NCBI GenBank assembly: GCA_003508835.1 | Contig: PUFA01000084.1 | Span: 620,001-684,000 of the forward strand | Length of the DNA: 64,000 nt | Source of the DNA: Eonycteris spelaea | Lineage: Eukaryota; Chordata; Mammalia; Chiroptera; Pteropodidae | Direction: 5' to 3' | Shown here: positions 1 through 13,400 of the stretch, one piece after another | Numbering within the stretch: position 1 is the first letter of the stretch | How the letters are laid out: each line of letters begins with the position of its first letter | Program-made: the position numbers and the translations under genes | The notes under the pieces: generated by a model | What the model saw: only the letters and a program-made list of their open reading frames with translations | The model's database searches: none | What the model was told of the DNA's origin: nothing

Positions 1-772
1 ATAAAAAGGAGGTGGGATGTCATGCATAAGAGGTGGGATCTGGCATTAGGAACACAGACAGCCTATCTATAAAAGCTGGAGAGAAGTAAATCATATGGGC
101 ACAGATGCAGGGAGGTAGATAATTATGGGAATAACAGGTCATAGAAGTTCTCTTCTGATTGCTTCTGCATAGCGAGCAAGGTTATTAGCTGTGTTTGAGG
201 ATACAAAGAGATATTGGAAATCTGAAAAAGAGGAGAAAGTATGAAATAGTTATTATCTAAGAGAGGAAAAGAGGAAATGGACTATGGAACTGATTGAAGG
301 ACAGCCTCTAAGTTACACTTGAGTTTAAAATGAATTCAGTCCACTTGAATGTATATTTCTCTGAGCTTCACATTCAGCTAGCTGGATTGTAGACATGGAA
401 CCAAGGAAAAGGCGGAGATAATCAGGGTTGAATTTTGTCAGGTGAATACAGTGTAAGAGAGGGGCAAAGGGGTGACTAAAGTGACAAATCATGGAATTTA
501 TGCTAACTTAGGAAGGGAGGATTTGGAAGTGGAAGGGGGAGCTGTGGAAGGCATTAGGATCAGTTAACCACATATAAGGTTCTGTGGAGTTAAAAGTTCC
601 TATTACAATTGGAGTATTAGAGGGAGGAAGCTTGGAAAAATAGGAGGTAGTAATCAGAGATGTCAGAGGGTGAGATGCTGATATGGAATATCCAATGCTC
701 TAAACTGGAATGAGGAAGCTTACCAGTTTTCTAAGGGGCTATAATAATTATTTTGATGGCTTGATTTGTTAG
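1..772 (+). other. RABL3 intron sequence at the left edge
   Basis: Purine-rich intron sequence leading to the acceptor of the first exon in the window. Bases 1-560 have the look of an old interspersed repeat, but I cannot name a family. No coding potential supported. Confidence 0.6.
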
Positions 773-902
773 GTTCATGACTACAAAGAAGGAACCCCAG
801 AAGAGAAGACCTACTATATAGAATTATGGGATGTTGGAGGTTCTGTGGGCAGTGCCAGCAGTGTGAAAAGCACAAGAGCAGTATTCTACAACTCTGTAAA
901 TG
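773..902 (+). CDS. RABL3: RABL3 coding exon 3 (first in window)
   Basis: 130 bases, phase 0 at its start, following acceptor ttgttag and followed by donor gtaaag. It encodes [10 protein letters not shown] onward through [10 protein letters not shown] to FYNSVN plus the first base of a Gly codon. This is the switch II / G3 region. The exon number assumes two upstream coding exons, as in human. Confidence 0.95.
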
Positions 903-3900
903 GTAAAGCATTTTTTTATTCTACTGTTTATTAATGATCTGAGTACAGATCATCTGATATGGAATGCTGTTGGATGCTAGACTCATCTTAATTTAAGAAT
1001 GAACTAATGACTCACAACTCTTATTTAAATCTGTGTATCACATTACAGTTTGTGTGTCTAAGTTCTAATCATGTAACTCAAAACATTAAATATTTGCTTT
1101 GTCTAAGTGTTTCTGTTTGTTTTTTTTTTGTAAAGTAAATATTAAGAAATAAAATTGTATTTTGCCTACTTGACATAAAACATGGAACTTTCAAAACACT
1201 GTCCCTGAGAGTGCTATTTCTCTAGTCAGTTGAATAAGTACAATAGGACCATTAGGAATCTCATAGTCTAAGCCAGATGTCACAGAGATACAGAGATTTA
1301 TTTTATCTACCCTTAGAGTCCTATGTAATTTATTACAAAGAGCTGCCTAAAAGAGTTTTTAGGTGTTCAGAAATTTTATTCAGTTGCAGATGTTTAAATA
1401 TCTGGAGCAAATTTCCAGATGGAGGGTTGTAATAGAAGACATAATTGCAATTTGTAGATAGAGTGCCTGCTCTGTGTCCAGAGACTAAACCACTGACACA
1501 TGCGATTTACTTACAGAGTTTTCTTCTCTTTTTTATATTGATTTTTTAAACCTCTTTTTACTGTGAAATATAATTTCAATTTGTCTTTGATTGATTTACT
1601 AGAGATTTGGCATCTCACCCCTTTCCTCCTGGTATATGCTTAGCTATTAATAGCACCTCGTTTATACTGTTTAGATTTCATTCAATATTAGGTAAGCATT
1701 GCAGTTATTTAGTACCTTCTTCATTCCTTATTGTCTTCCTTCAATATTTTATGTCCCTATGTCATAAACTGTTGTGGATATTATAAAAAAGAAGTAGAGA
1801 TGGTTCTTACCATCAGATACATACAATAGAATACAGGGTGAGTTGTGTTAGTTCACACCTATATTCCATTTAGCTCAGAATTCTATCAGAAAGTGTCTCA
1901 ATCTAAATGAAGAAACAAAACATTCATCAAATGAATCAAAACAGTTATAAGATGGTGGTATTAATACATGACTTTTTCATGAAAGAAAATACATGATAAT
2001 GTATATTAATAGAATATATTAAAATGAGAAAAACAGTAAGAGAAGTATGGTATCCTATTAGGCAACTACTTAGAGAAAAGGAAAGAAAGAAAAGAAACAT
2101 GATTTAGACCTAGAATCAAATGATCAGCTTTGACTTGTCAAAGTTAATATTTATCTGATATGGTAAAGAGAAGTTTGGATATATAACACTTTTAACTTTT
2201 GTTTAGATCTTTTTGAGAAAAAGTTAAGAGTAAAATAAATGTAAAGATAAAAATTAGAAATAAATAATAAAGACCATTCATATCCTTGAAACTTTATGGA
2301 ATTATGGGTCATGAACTTATTAAATACTGAAGAAGAAATCCATCTAAATCCATTTAGTTGATTACCTTTTTCTATACCTACTATTCGTTAATGATTTGTT
2401 CTTCCTTGAATATTACAGAAATAATTGCATATATTCTAATTTAGTTTTACAGATGAGACTAAGATATATTTCTTTTACTTAACATTAAAAAATCTCTGAT
2501 ACATAAACAAATTTTTAAGTTTTTTCAACCTACCTATTTCTCTTGGTAGAAATATTCAAAGTTCTTTACTGTCTATCATCCTTAGATTCTTGAGAAACCG
2601 CAAAAAGATCACTTGGTTCAAATGCACAGTCTTTTTTCTTAGCAATAACTTTCTTTTCTCAATATCCTACCTTCTTTCCACTGTGGTGAACTAGCCTGGT
2701 AATCCCCAAAGGAAACTTTTAAAGTGTCTCTACTTCTCTCTTTTAAGATTAGAACATATTCTGTTCAGTTACAATCCTAACTTCTTTCCTTGGGCCCCAC
2801 CATGACCCTCCTAGCCCATAGTATACAAAGCAAGAACTCTCAGCCCAAACGAAGGAGGGGGAATAAAGGAAAAGAGTGCTGAAATGCCCTTAAAATCTCA
2901 AAAGTCTTAAATAGAGTTCCTCAAAACATAGAATCATCCCAGCCCATCATATACCTCACCTAGGCCTTTGTTATCCTTTCTTTCTCCCAACCAAAGTCTC
3001 ACCCATAGTTTTGTGATATTTATACCTCAGAGGTAGGGAGAAGAGAAATATCTGCCACTCCTGTGCCCTGAAGTGAGACTTTATTCTGCTTTTCTTCAGT
3101 CTTTTACTGTCAGATTACCTGAGTCCCGATTCTGGCTATGCCATTTACCATGTGACCTAGGGCAAGTTACCCAACCTCTCTTAGCCTCAGTTTCCACATT
3201 TGTTAAATGAAGATAATTCTTACCTCATAGGACTGTTCTGAAAATCAAATAGATAACACATGTAAAGTACAATATGTAGCATTGTAAATGATGAATAAAT
3301 GTTAGCTATATTCTTTAATGGTAGCTCTTTATTCCTTTTTTTAAAAATCTGTCTTCTGTCCTGTTCTTGATGCCTAATGAATACCTCATTGAGGAAAGTA
3401 GAGTGAGTGCAGGTGGATAAGGGGACAACTGTCAGATCTCTGTTCCAGATATCAGGAGAGACACAGATTTATCTGAGCCAGCTTGAACAAATCAACGTGC
3501 ATGAGCTCCTTCGTTGCACAGATGTCTAAAAACCATAGCCAAATTCACATTCTTCTGCCCTTTTTCAGATTGACATATTTCATATTTTGAAGATGGAGGA
3601 ATCATTAGTTTTATCTTCTCTTCACAGCAGAATCTGGGTAATATATGAAAGGGTTGGGTGTTTGAAAACCTGTAGTTTTTTGACAAGATACCCTAAATTC
3701 CACTAGGCATTAAAGCTTTCTTAATGTCTATATCATATTCTGATATTTACCTGCTTTGCCATTCTGTCTAGGATCTCAACTGATTCTGTTTAATTATATT
3801 TCTAAGCCTCATTACATTTTATTTTTCTCAATATCTCGGAAGTCAGTCTATTTTCTATTATTCATATTTCTTGACTATCTCTTCCTACCTCCTTCTAGTG

Positions 3901-6900
3901 GCATATTTATTTTGCTCTTTTAACTAAATCTCTCAACTAAAAAATTAGACCTCTGAGTTGATTAGAAAGTCCCAGTTAATCTACAGGAAAACATTTTGTC
4001 AGCTAAAGAATAACAATTATATCAAATTAAGTCAATACTATTTTATTACATTTTATTAATATCTTAATGAATATAAGTAATATGTGTATTATGATTTTTA
4101 TGACAGTACTATTTACAGTACAAAAGCCATTAAGTTTTTGAATGCATATAACTTCATAAATGCTTGAAGGAGTTCTGATTCTTTTTATTGATGAGGTGAT
4201 TCTGCAGTTACGGCCAGGCAGAGTAGGCCCACATTAAGTGTTGAATGAAGAAAAAAAAGGAAAGACATTCTAAAAATTTAATGACATTTTTTGTCAACTC
4301 TTGTGGAATTTTTTAAAAAATTGGACTAAGAAGATTTTGTAATTAGTTTGTAGACAATTACTTGTAAAAATTTATAAAGGAAATTTTAAAGTAATTGTGT
4401 CTAAATTTGTTAGTCATACTAGAATGCTAGTTTCCTTAGCAATGTAATGCTTATATTTACCAAGCCTCACTTCGCCATTATGAAATGAAGAATTGTTGTT
4501 GCATTGACATTCTTTTTTCTGATTATTTTAGGTATTATTTTAGTACACGACTTAACAAATAAAAAGTCATCCCAAAACTTGCATCGTTGGTCACGGGAAG
4601 CTCTCAACAGGGATTTGGTGCTAACTGGAGTCTTGGTAACAAATGGGTAAGCCCAGATGACTTCATGATTGCTTTGAAATGTTATAGCAATCACAGGATT
4701 ATATCCTCCAAAATAAAATTTTGTGAGATGTTTGAGTGGCAAATATTTTCTTCCAGTCTGTAGACTGCCTTTTAATTCTCCTAATAGTGTCTTTCACAAA
4801 GCAATAGTTTTTCATTTTGCTAAAGTCTAATTTCTCATTTTTTTTCTTTTATGTATTATATTTGGTATATCTAAGAACTGTCTACCTAGTCCCAGAAAAT
4901 GCATGCAGGCTTTCTTCTATGTTTCTTTTAGAGTTTTATAGTTTTAGGTTTACTTTTAGATGTGTGATTTTTTTTTTTTCGGGTTCTAATATGTGAGTTT
5001 TGGTTCAGACTTTTTCATATAAATGTACAATTATTCCAACACTACTTCTTGACAAGATTATCCTTTTTCCATTGAATTGCTTTAACTCCTTTGCAAAAAA
5101 ATCGGTTGGCCGTATTTATATGGCTCTATTTCTAGACTCCCTAATTCTGTTCCGTTGGTTTGTGTGCCTGTCCCTTCAAATACTACACTGTGTTGATTAT
5201 TGTAGCGTTATAGTAAGTCTTAAAATTAGGTAATGTGATTCCTTCCATTTTATTCCTTTTCAAAATTGTTTAGCTATTTTAATTCATTTAAAATTAAAAT
5301 CAGCTTGTCTATATCTATAAAAATTCAGCTTGGATTTTGATTGGAATTGAATTAAACTTATAGATCAAATTGGGGAGAATTTTTGTTGCATCTTTTTATC
5401 CATGAACACAGTGTGTCTCTCCATTTAATTTTTGAAGCAAATCTTAGACATGTCATTTCACTTACATATACAGTACTTCACTGTGTAACTTTAAAAGTTA
5501 AGGACTCTTTGAACATACTGAAATGTAATTATCACACTTTAAATTTAATAATAATTCTTTAATATCAAATATTATTTTAATTTCCCCAAATGTCTCATAA
5601 ATGTTGGTTTATTCAAAATAGTATCTAAATAATGTTACTCATCATGTTTGGTTTCTTGTTTCCTTTCATCTTAACTTCCACCTCCTTTTGTTATCTTTAT
5701 TTTTTTTATCCTCTAGCAGTTTATTTGTGAAAGAAGATGGCTTATTTGTCCTATAGAGTTTCCTGTATTCTGGATTGTGCTGACTGTATGCCTGTAGTAT
5801 CTGTTAAATTTGTTTCTCTGAATCCTAAATCTACTCTAAATGGAAGTTAAATATAGTGGTCTGTAAGATGCAAGTTTTTTTTTTTTTTGATTTTGCCAAA
5901 TTCAAACTGGATGTAAGATTTAATGAAAGGGGAAAAAAACGAAAGCTAAAAAGAGAAATAAAAGACCAAATTATATGTATATGGCAACATATATATGTCA
6001 TGTTACATGTATAATATATATATATGTTAACGTGTAACTCATGTGCAATATGTTATATTACATATGTAATATGTTGATGTACAAGAGATTATGTAAGACT
6101 ACAGGTGAAAGACATATATATGTATATATATATGACAGACACATATGTATATATATCAAAGATGATGATAAGCAATATGCAAAAACTTGTATGTGACCCA
6201 AAGTTAGTGAGTATAGAAAAGGAAATAGTCCTAAAGGAGAACACTCTCAACACTTTATTCTCTAATAAAGGAAATTTTAGTTTTAGACCATTTCTCCTAA
6301 ATCAGTGTTGATGTTGGTAAGAAGAATCAAAGGCCTTGAACTCAAATTATTATTAGCTTTGATACAATAAATAGAATGATAATATTTTTATGAAATGGGA
6401 GGTTACATAGTTCAAAACAATTGTGTTCCAAGGCTGAGCAGTAGATTATTATGAAGGGCAAAAAGGTCTGATAATTTTGCATGCACACACACACCAATTT
6501 AGATTATTTGAAGAGAAAGAAATGTCAAAAGAAGAAAAAAAGCCATGCTCAACTGGGTTGTATTGATTAGATTATGCAATATTGATTTACTGTCATAAGG
6601 TGTTTGCAACCAGATTTTGCTGACTGTTGCAAATTGAGCTTATGTCAGAATCCAAATCTTTTATTTCTCATATGTGAATAGAATTTCAATCAATTCAATA
6701 ACATCAGGTTCCGTGTTCCATTTAGAATAGAAAGAATATCACTCCGTCCTTTGGTTAGAAATGGAAAAAAAGAAAATTATAATATCCAGTGACCCAAGGC
6801 TACTAACCCTAAGGATTCTATTGCCTATACTCTGTCACAAACAACTGTTTGATATTTAATTATTTCCTTTTACTATTCGTTTTGCATTTCAGCTGTTTCC

Positions 6901-9900
6901 TCCCCTTTCCATGCACTGAATCCATCTTTCCCTAGGCTGTAGCATCACCTGTCAATTTATTCTGGCCTTCAGCATCCCTATTTTCTATTTTCCTGAACGA
7001 TCTAATTTTCTTTATTATTCATAGACAGAAGTGCATATGGTAGATATAGAGCTTATGCATACCCCGATTGTATCTGAAGCTTGTCATTTTCCCCTCTGGC
7101 ACAAGGCTTGAATGCCATGCTAGATTACTGGTCTTCTCCCCACTGAGGTTTGAATTCACTCTGCATCTACACAGAAAAATTCCTGAGCCTTAGAAGACAG
7201 AGCTTTGGGAGAAGTCAAGTCAGCCTACCTTGGTATATCTGGTGGGCACTCAATTATTCAAGTAGTCTATAAAGACTCATGGGGGCATATTTTGAATAGT
7301 TAGATGAATAGTTGGGACTCTATAGATGGTAAGGATGGATTATTGATAAATAAACAAGTAGATGGGAGAAATTAGGAGAAAAGTAGATTATAGGTAATGG
7401 TAAAATAGTATAAGCTATTTGCATTTAAATATTGCACATCTATATCAGAAAGGTAAATTCTATTCACTTCTTCATTATTTATCACAGGGATTATGACCAG
7501 GAACAATTTGCTGATAACCATATCCCGCTATTGGTAATAGGCACTAAACTGGACCAGATTCATGAAACCAGGCGCCATGAAGTTTTAACTAGGACTGCTT
7601 TCCTGGCTGAGGATTTCAATGCAGAAGAGATTAATTTGGTGTGTATTTTCACTAATGCATGTTTGTATTATTATCAGGTGAAAGCAAAACAGAGACTTCC
7701 CAAGTCATATTTTCACAAAAGAAGCTTTATACTTGAAATCAGGCTATTTGGGTTCTAGTCCAAAATGTGGTGAAAATAGAAATCAACATAGACTATCAGA
7801 TGGGCATAGTCACTTCAGCCTCCTTGTATGCTGATCTTTTGGAATATTCAAACTTTGTTCTATGACTAATGTAAATTGCAGGCTTTTTTTGAAAAGATTT
7901 TTAAAAATTACACCAGAGTCAAAATATCAAATCAGGGTGACAAAGAAAGGTTACTTGTTACTGTACCTTGTTCATTCTTGCTTTAGAAAAGCCTCTTAGC
8001 TTCTTAAACTACAGAGTTTACCTTAAAGGGCAAACAAATAGACAAGTGAGAAAATTACAAACTGTAAACTAAGAGTGCTTCATAAGCATTAGTTTATATA
8101 AACTTCCATGTATACAGAAGATCGAATCCCTTCCTGAGATATTTAGCTCAATTAGGAGTCAGCACAAAAAAAGGCTAGGAAAAGTATTCATATGAACCAG
8201 TTAGTGTTGCCCAGAGAAAGTTCCCAGCCAGCAGCTTCAATCATGGTTCATGTTATTGCTCACAAGCAGGACTTCAGCATATACAGTACATTGGCATTCA
8301 GATGTGTGGTGGTAGTGAAGGTTTAATAATACTAATGCTACTGTATATTCAGCAAGAACATATGCATAGCACTATTCTAGTGCTTTACATACTTCATCCC
8401 ACATGCATCATCTTCACATCATGCCTATAAGATAGATACTATTATTGCCCCTATTTTAAAAATGGAGACCAGAAACAAAAGGAGGTGACTAGGCCTGGGC
8501 TCTACAATTAAACCTATTTTCCACTTAATTATCCTTCAGAACATTTAGAATCTTGGAGCTGAAAGAACTCTTAGAAATCACCTAGATTAACAGTTACCAA
8601 AACTTGACTGCATATTCATATTACCAACAGTACCTGTGCAAATTTTTTTAATAACTGACCCAGAGCAGGAGCTTTTTATTCATAAGGTCTGGCTGGAGGA
8701 CCAGAACTCTAATTTTAACAGTGACTCAGTTGATTTTGATGCCCTTACTCTGTGAATCAGCATTTGTGAACACTGCTTGGTTCAACCCCATAACTGAGGT
8801 TGAACTATAACTTCTGCCCCCATAACTTAAGTCAGCTTCTGTCTGCCGTTCCATTGTTTTTCATGTTCTACTTTGCAATGGAGGTGCCTTATTTTTTTCA
8901 GCTGCCACCTTAAATGTCCCAGGAAGTCAGCACTGGACCATGATATATTCCAGAGGATTTCTGCTACTTAAAATATATATCCTTCTTGAAAGAGTGCTGA
9001 GATTACTTCAGTTGAACATTATTTCCAAAAGGACATTTACCATTAAATGTACTTACTCTGTTCCAGTAATTACTTTTAATGTGTTTTGGAATGTGTCTAG
9101 TTCTAGCAGCCAGATATATGTTTTTCCTACTTAAAGGCAAGGCCAATTGTTAACATGATGTAAAGATACTCAGGTGATGGTACTTTGGCACACAGGGTCT
9201 CCACAGAGTTCATATACAACATACTTTGGCCTTTTATCAGTTTATTGCCGATAACGACAAGGGGGTCTTGAGTATGCAAAGAATTAAAAATGAGGAGGAA
9301 AATTGGGTAAGAGTTTTAGAAGGAAGGTAGCAGTCAAAAAGACAGCACGTAAATATAAGTCTCAAGTAAAACACTAATGTAAAATAGTGCTAGCATCTTT
9401 GGTTACTATATGAATTTACCTTAAACTATAGAAAAGTAAGACTTTAATATAAATGTGTATATCAAAGATGGAATCAGTTTATCATCTTGTGCCTGAAAAA
9501 AGGCAAAGTGTTTAAATAGATTACTTGTTTTTTAAATCCTGTTAGGCTTATTATGTCTAGTAGAGATTTTCTCTGTTACATGTTTACTTCAAAGTAATCA
9601 TATTGAAGCATCTTCCCTAGTTAATATTCCTTTCCCAAGCTTAGACATGCTATTTAGAGCTATTAATTTTCAGGCTTTGCCCTCAGCCATGATCCATAAC
9701 AGATGGCTCTTTCAGCTTTAAAATTCTTATCTTAAAATCATGGGGTTTCTCTAGCCTGGTCAACCTGAAATTGTGGAGCCTTAAAATTCATTTTGGGGGC
9801 GGTTTTGCTTGCTGCTTGATTTGCTTTTTGTATTTAGTACTTTAGCACTATTTGGAATTATCTCTGAAGTCTTTTGACATTCTGATGACTGTGTAATCAA

Positions 9901-10358
9901 TATCCATTTTGTAAAACATATCTAACATAGGGCCATCTAAGATTTGCCTCTCATATGTCCCAACTGCTGTATAAATGTGTTCAAACATTTCAAATATAAT
10001 AGCTTGCACAATGATGTTTCAGTCTGTTTAATCCATATATGGAATTATCTTTTATGTTAGGTGCTCTGTGTCTGAAAATTCAGTCTGATAGCATTTTCTC
10101 AGAATGAAGAGAAAAGGAAACTAATATTTCAGTACCTGTTATGTGCCAGGCACGCAGTATCTCTAATTTTCACAAAAATCTTATGAGATGAGTATTGTTA
10201 TCCCTATTTTATAAGCAAGCTCCACTTAAAAGATTTAGTAACGTAACTAATGTCATACGCTCTAGAAATGTTGAGACAGATATTTGGATTCAGAGTTTGT
10301 TATATTCAAAGACCTCTGATTTTTTTAGTATTCTGTGATCTTTGAAAGGTTTGTTGTC

Positions 10359-10409
<51 letters not shown>

Positions 10410-13400
10410 TTTTTGGAAAATGTATTATAGTTTCTGGCCAAAATTAAAAACAAGAGCTTTGAAATGTTATATATGGAAAAAATAGGTGACTTAATAAAAT
10501 TCTTTGGAATCATGTAGACTTAAAGATTACAAAACAGTAAGTGCATCACCAGTAATTTCAGTAATTTCCCAAGGAACACAGACAACTGAAAGACAAATCT
10601 CTTGCAGAGGAGCCTACATGATATCCTCATAGTTTGATCTTAGATGGCATGTGAGGTAAAAATCAAAGTCCTCTGTCTCTTGAGATGGCAAGTCAATGAA
10701 AAGCAAAGGCAACAGGACAGTGGAATTTTAGTAAAAGGATAGTAAACCTTTAAGGGCTTTGCTAGTCATTAAAATGATTTAATGTTCCAGAATGTTTTGT
10801 CTCTTCTGGACCCCATTTTTTTCCTATTTTTAAAAAATCTGTTTAATAGTAACATACCTGTTCATTATTGTTTCTTTAATTATTGTTAAATAATAACAAT
10901 GATATTTAATAATAATAAACAGTGTTTATTATTACCAAAAAATATATCTATTGTTTGTTATTGTCTTTATGGTCTCTTCAGAGGTGTATGACCTTGTACT
11001 CAAATAATGAGAAATCCATGGCAACTGTTCTTTTTGTTCTATGCTCTTCTTAACTCTTTATTTTCATGCTTCCTAGTATTTTTATGAACTGAATAGAAAA
11101 TTTAGTCAAGCACTGGTGAGGACCTAGTACTAAAAAGTGAAATGTTGATTGTTTTTAATAGCTTTATTTCTGCTTTTTAGGGTAAATACAGGTGGATCAC
11201 TTGATTGGTATCTTGGTTTTATTAGTAAGATATTAGCAATCCTGTCTTCCTTAATGAATTATTTGATGATGAATACATTGGTTCAGTGTCCTCTAAAATT
11301 TCTTAAATAACAATAAGTGGCCTTATCTTCCTTTAACACTTTACTCTTTGCTTTATGCATCATAATTTGAAAGTTACATGCATATTTTGTGAGAGTATTA
11401 TGCCTAATATTTTTACTATAGAAATGTACAGCCGGAACAATAATAACCAACAACGAGCTTATGTTCTCTGTTAATTGGGGATCTTATGTTTTATTTCCTA
11501 GGACTGCACAAATCCACGGTACTTAGCTGCAGGTTCTTCCAATGCTGTCAAGCTCAGTAGGTTTTTTGATAAGGTAATAGCTTCAATTTAATTATTTAAT
11601 TTATATATTACGAGGGTTTAAATTCTTTGTACAATGCTTTTTCTTTTTATTCCTTCATCCTGAACTTCACAAGCTGAATAATATTTGTTTTGATCTCTTT
11701 TATCTGTCGGTATAATTGCTCAAGGCCTGCTGACGTATTCTATCACCAGTGTTCTCTAAGCAAAGAATGAAAGCAATGGAATTTAAATGGGTTTTTTTTA
11801 ATACCTAATTTACCTCCTTAAAACAATTTATGTTTCCCTATTTTCTAGTTCTTTTTGTACCCCTTAACTCCAAGACACTGAACTGAGGAGATTCTACTTA
11901 AAGCTGAGTTCTTTTTGTTCTCCCAGCTATTAATATTTTCCACTTAAATGTAACTATTACTTTTTCATCTTTCCTATTGAATTCCTGTAAGAAACTTTTG
12001 CTTCCAATTATTGACTCTTGTTAGCATCGTTTTACTGCCCTGAAGTGGGATGAACATGTAGAATGACTCAGCATATGGTAAAGTAGGGCACTGTTTGTCT
12101 TTCCTTCACAAGGCCATACGGCTGCATTGCACATAGTGTTGACCAAGTTTAAGTTGTTTGCCCAAGGCTGACATTATGTAGTAAAGTAAAATAGGATAAA
12201 TTTCTGTTTGCATTATTGAAAAAAATTAATTTCTGTATTATATTTCCTTTTAACTGTAATCTCCCAAGAAAAACATTTCTCTCCTTATGGCTCTGTGAAA
12301 CATTTTTCTTTTAGCAATTTAGGGATCTAATATTTGGCTCTCTATCCAATATGTTAGCATAAGATAAGCCCCACAACCCTCCCTATTTAATATTAGTTCA
12401 CTGGGAAATTTTGCTTCACTGCAAAATTCTCAATCAGTATGTCACAAGTGGAGTACAGGTGTGCCTAGATATTGATTCCCTTCAGCTCTCAGAGCAGCCA
12501 GAGCCCCTGCAGCTGGGTGATTGACAGCTTCTTCCATTTACCCCAATGTGCTGTGCAAATATTAGTATTTTCTAAATAGGATGCACTATAGCAAACCACA
12601 TTTTCTATCCACATTGTTTTCAAACTTAAAATGTAAGAACATTCTGTTGAGTTTAGAGCCCTGGTTACCATCTGATCCAAAATTCTGTTCTCTAAGGGCA
12701 ACATCTTATAGATCTTTGTTTACATGGACAGTTCCCGATATATTGTTTAAGTTTTTAAATAATTTATTAATTTTGAAATTAAAGTGTTAAATATAATAAA
12801 TTATATCCTTGAGAAACAATGGGTTATAGACTAGTAGGACCCAAGTTGTCAGGCAAGGCTTTATTGAAAAAAAAAATCAGAGGGAACTTAATTGGTTTTA
12901 ATAAGAGAGCAAGATTTGATAAGAGAACATTGCAAGTTGAGAATAGGAAATTATGAGCAAAAGTGAAAAGGTAACTTCTCTCTTTGTTGCCAAAATCACA
13001 ACAAAAGTTTTGTGGTTGATCAGACCTTCCGACTGAGGTGGTTGCCTGAAACCAAGGGACCTGGCAGCTGAATTTCACATCATATCTGTGAAAATTTATA
13101 TATGATATCTATACATCACATATATCATGTCTGTGAAAATTTAACATAAAGATTTATTTTTCAGGACAGAATCTGACTCTTCCTTTAAACTCATTGGCTA
13201 GTAGTAATTCCTCCCCCACCCTAAAATGATAGGATTTTCCTGTCCTGCTCTAGAGAGAGGAAAGAGAACCAGTCCCTTCTTGGTTTCTATGGGAATGTTT
13301 TGAGATGTATGTTAATCATAAACCAGCTTTTCTACTTTGGGGCCAGTGAATGCAACCTTACGCTGGGTCTCCTGTGGCTAAAAGTGACCCAGCCATAGTC

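Larger units (their letters stand above)
7639..11501 (+). other. RABL3 intron with MIR, hAT and TG repeat
   Basis: 3.9 kb intron. It holds a MIR (8335-8510), a hAT-type fragment (8595-8780), a second MIR (10117-10265) and a TG microsatellite (10363-10408). No gene seen in the remainder. Confidence 0.65.

Noticed and set aside
10325..10513. Minus-strand frame with a His-Thr repeat
   Set aside because: Translation of the TG microsatellite.
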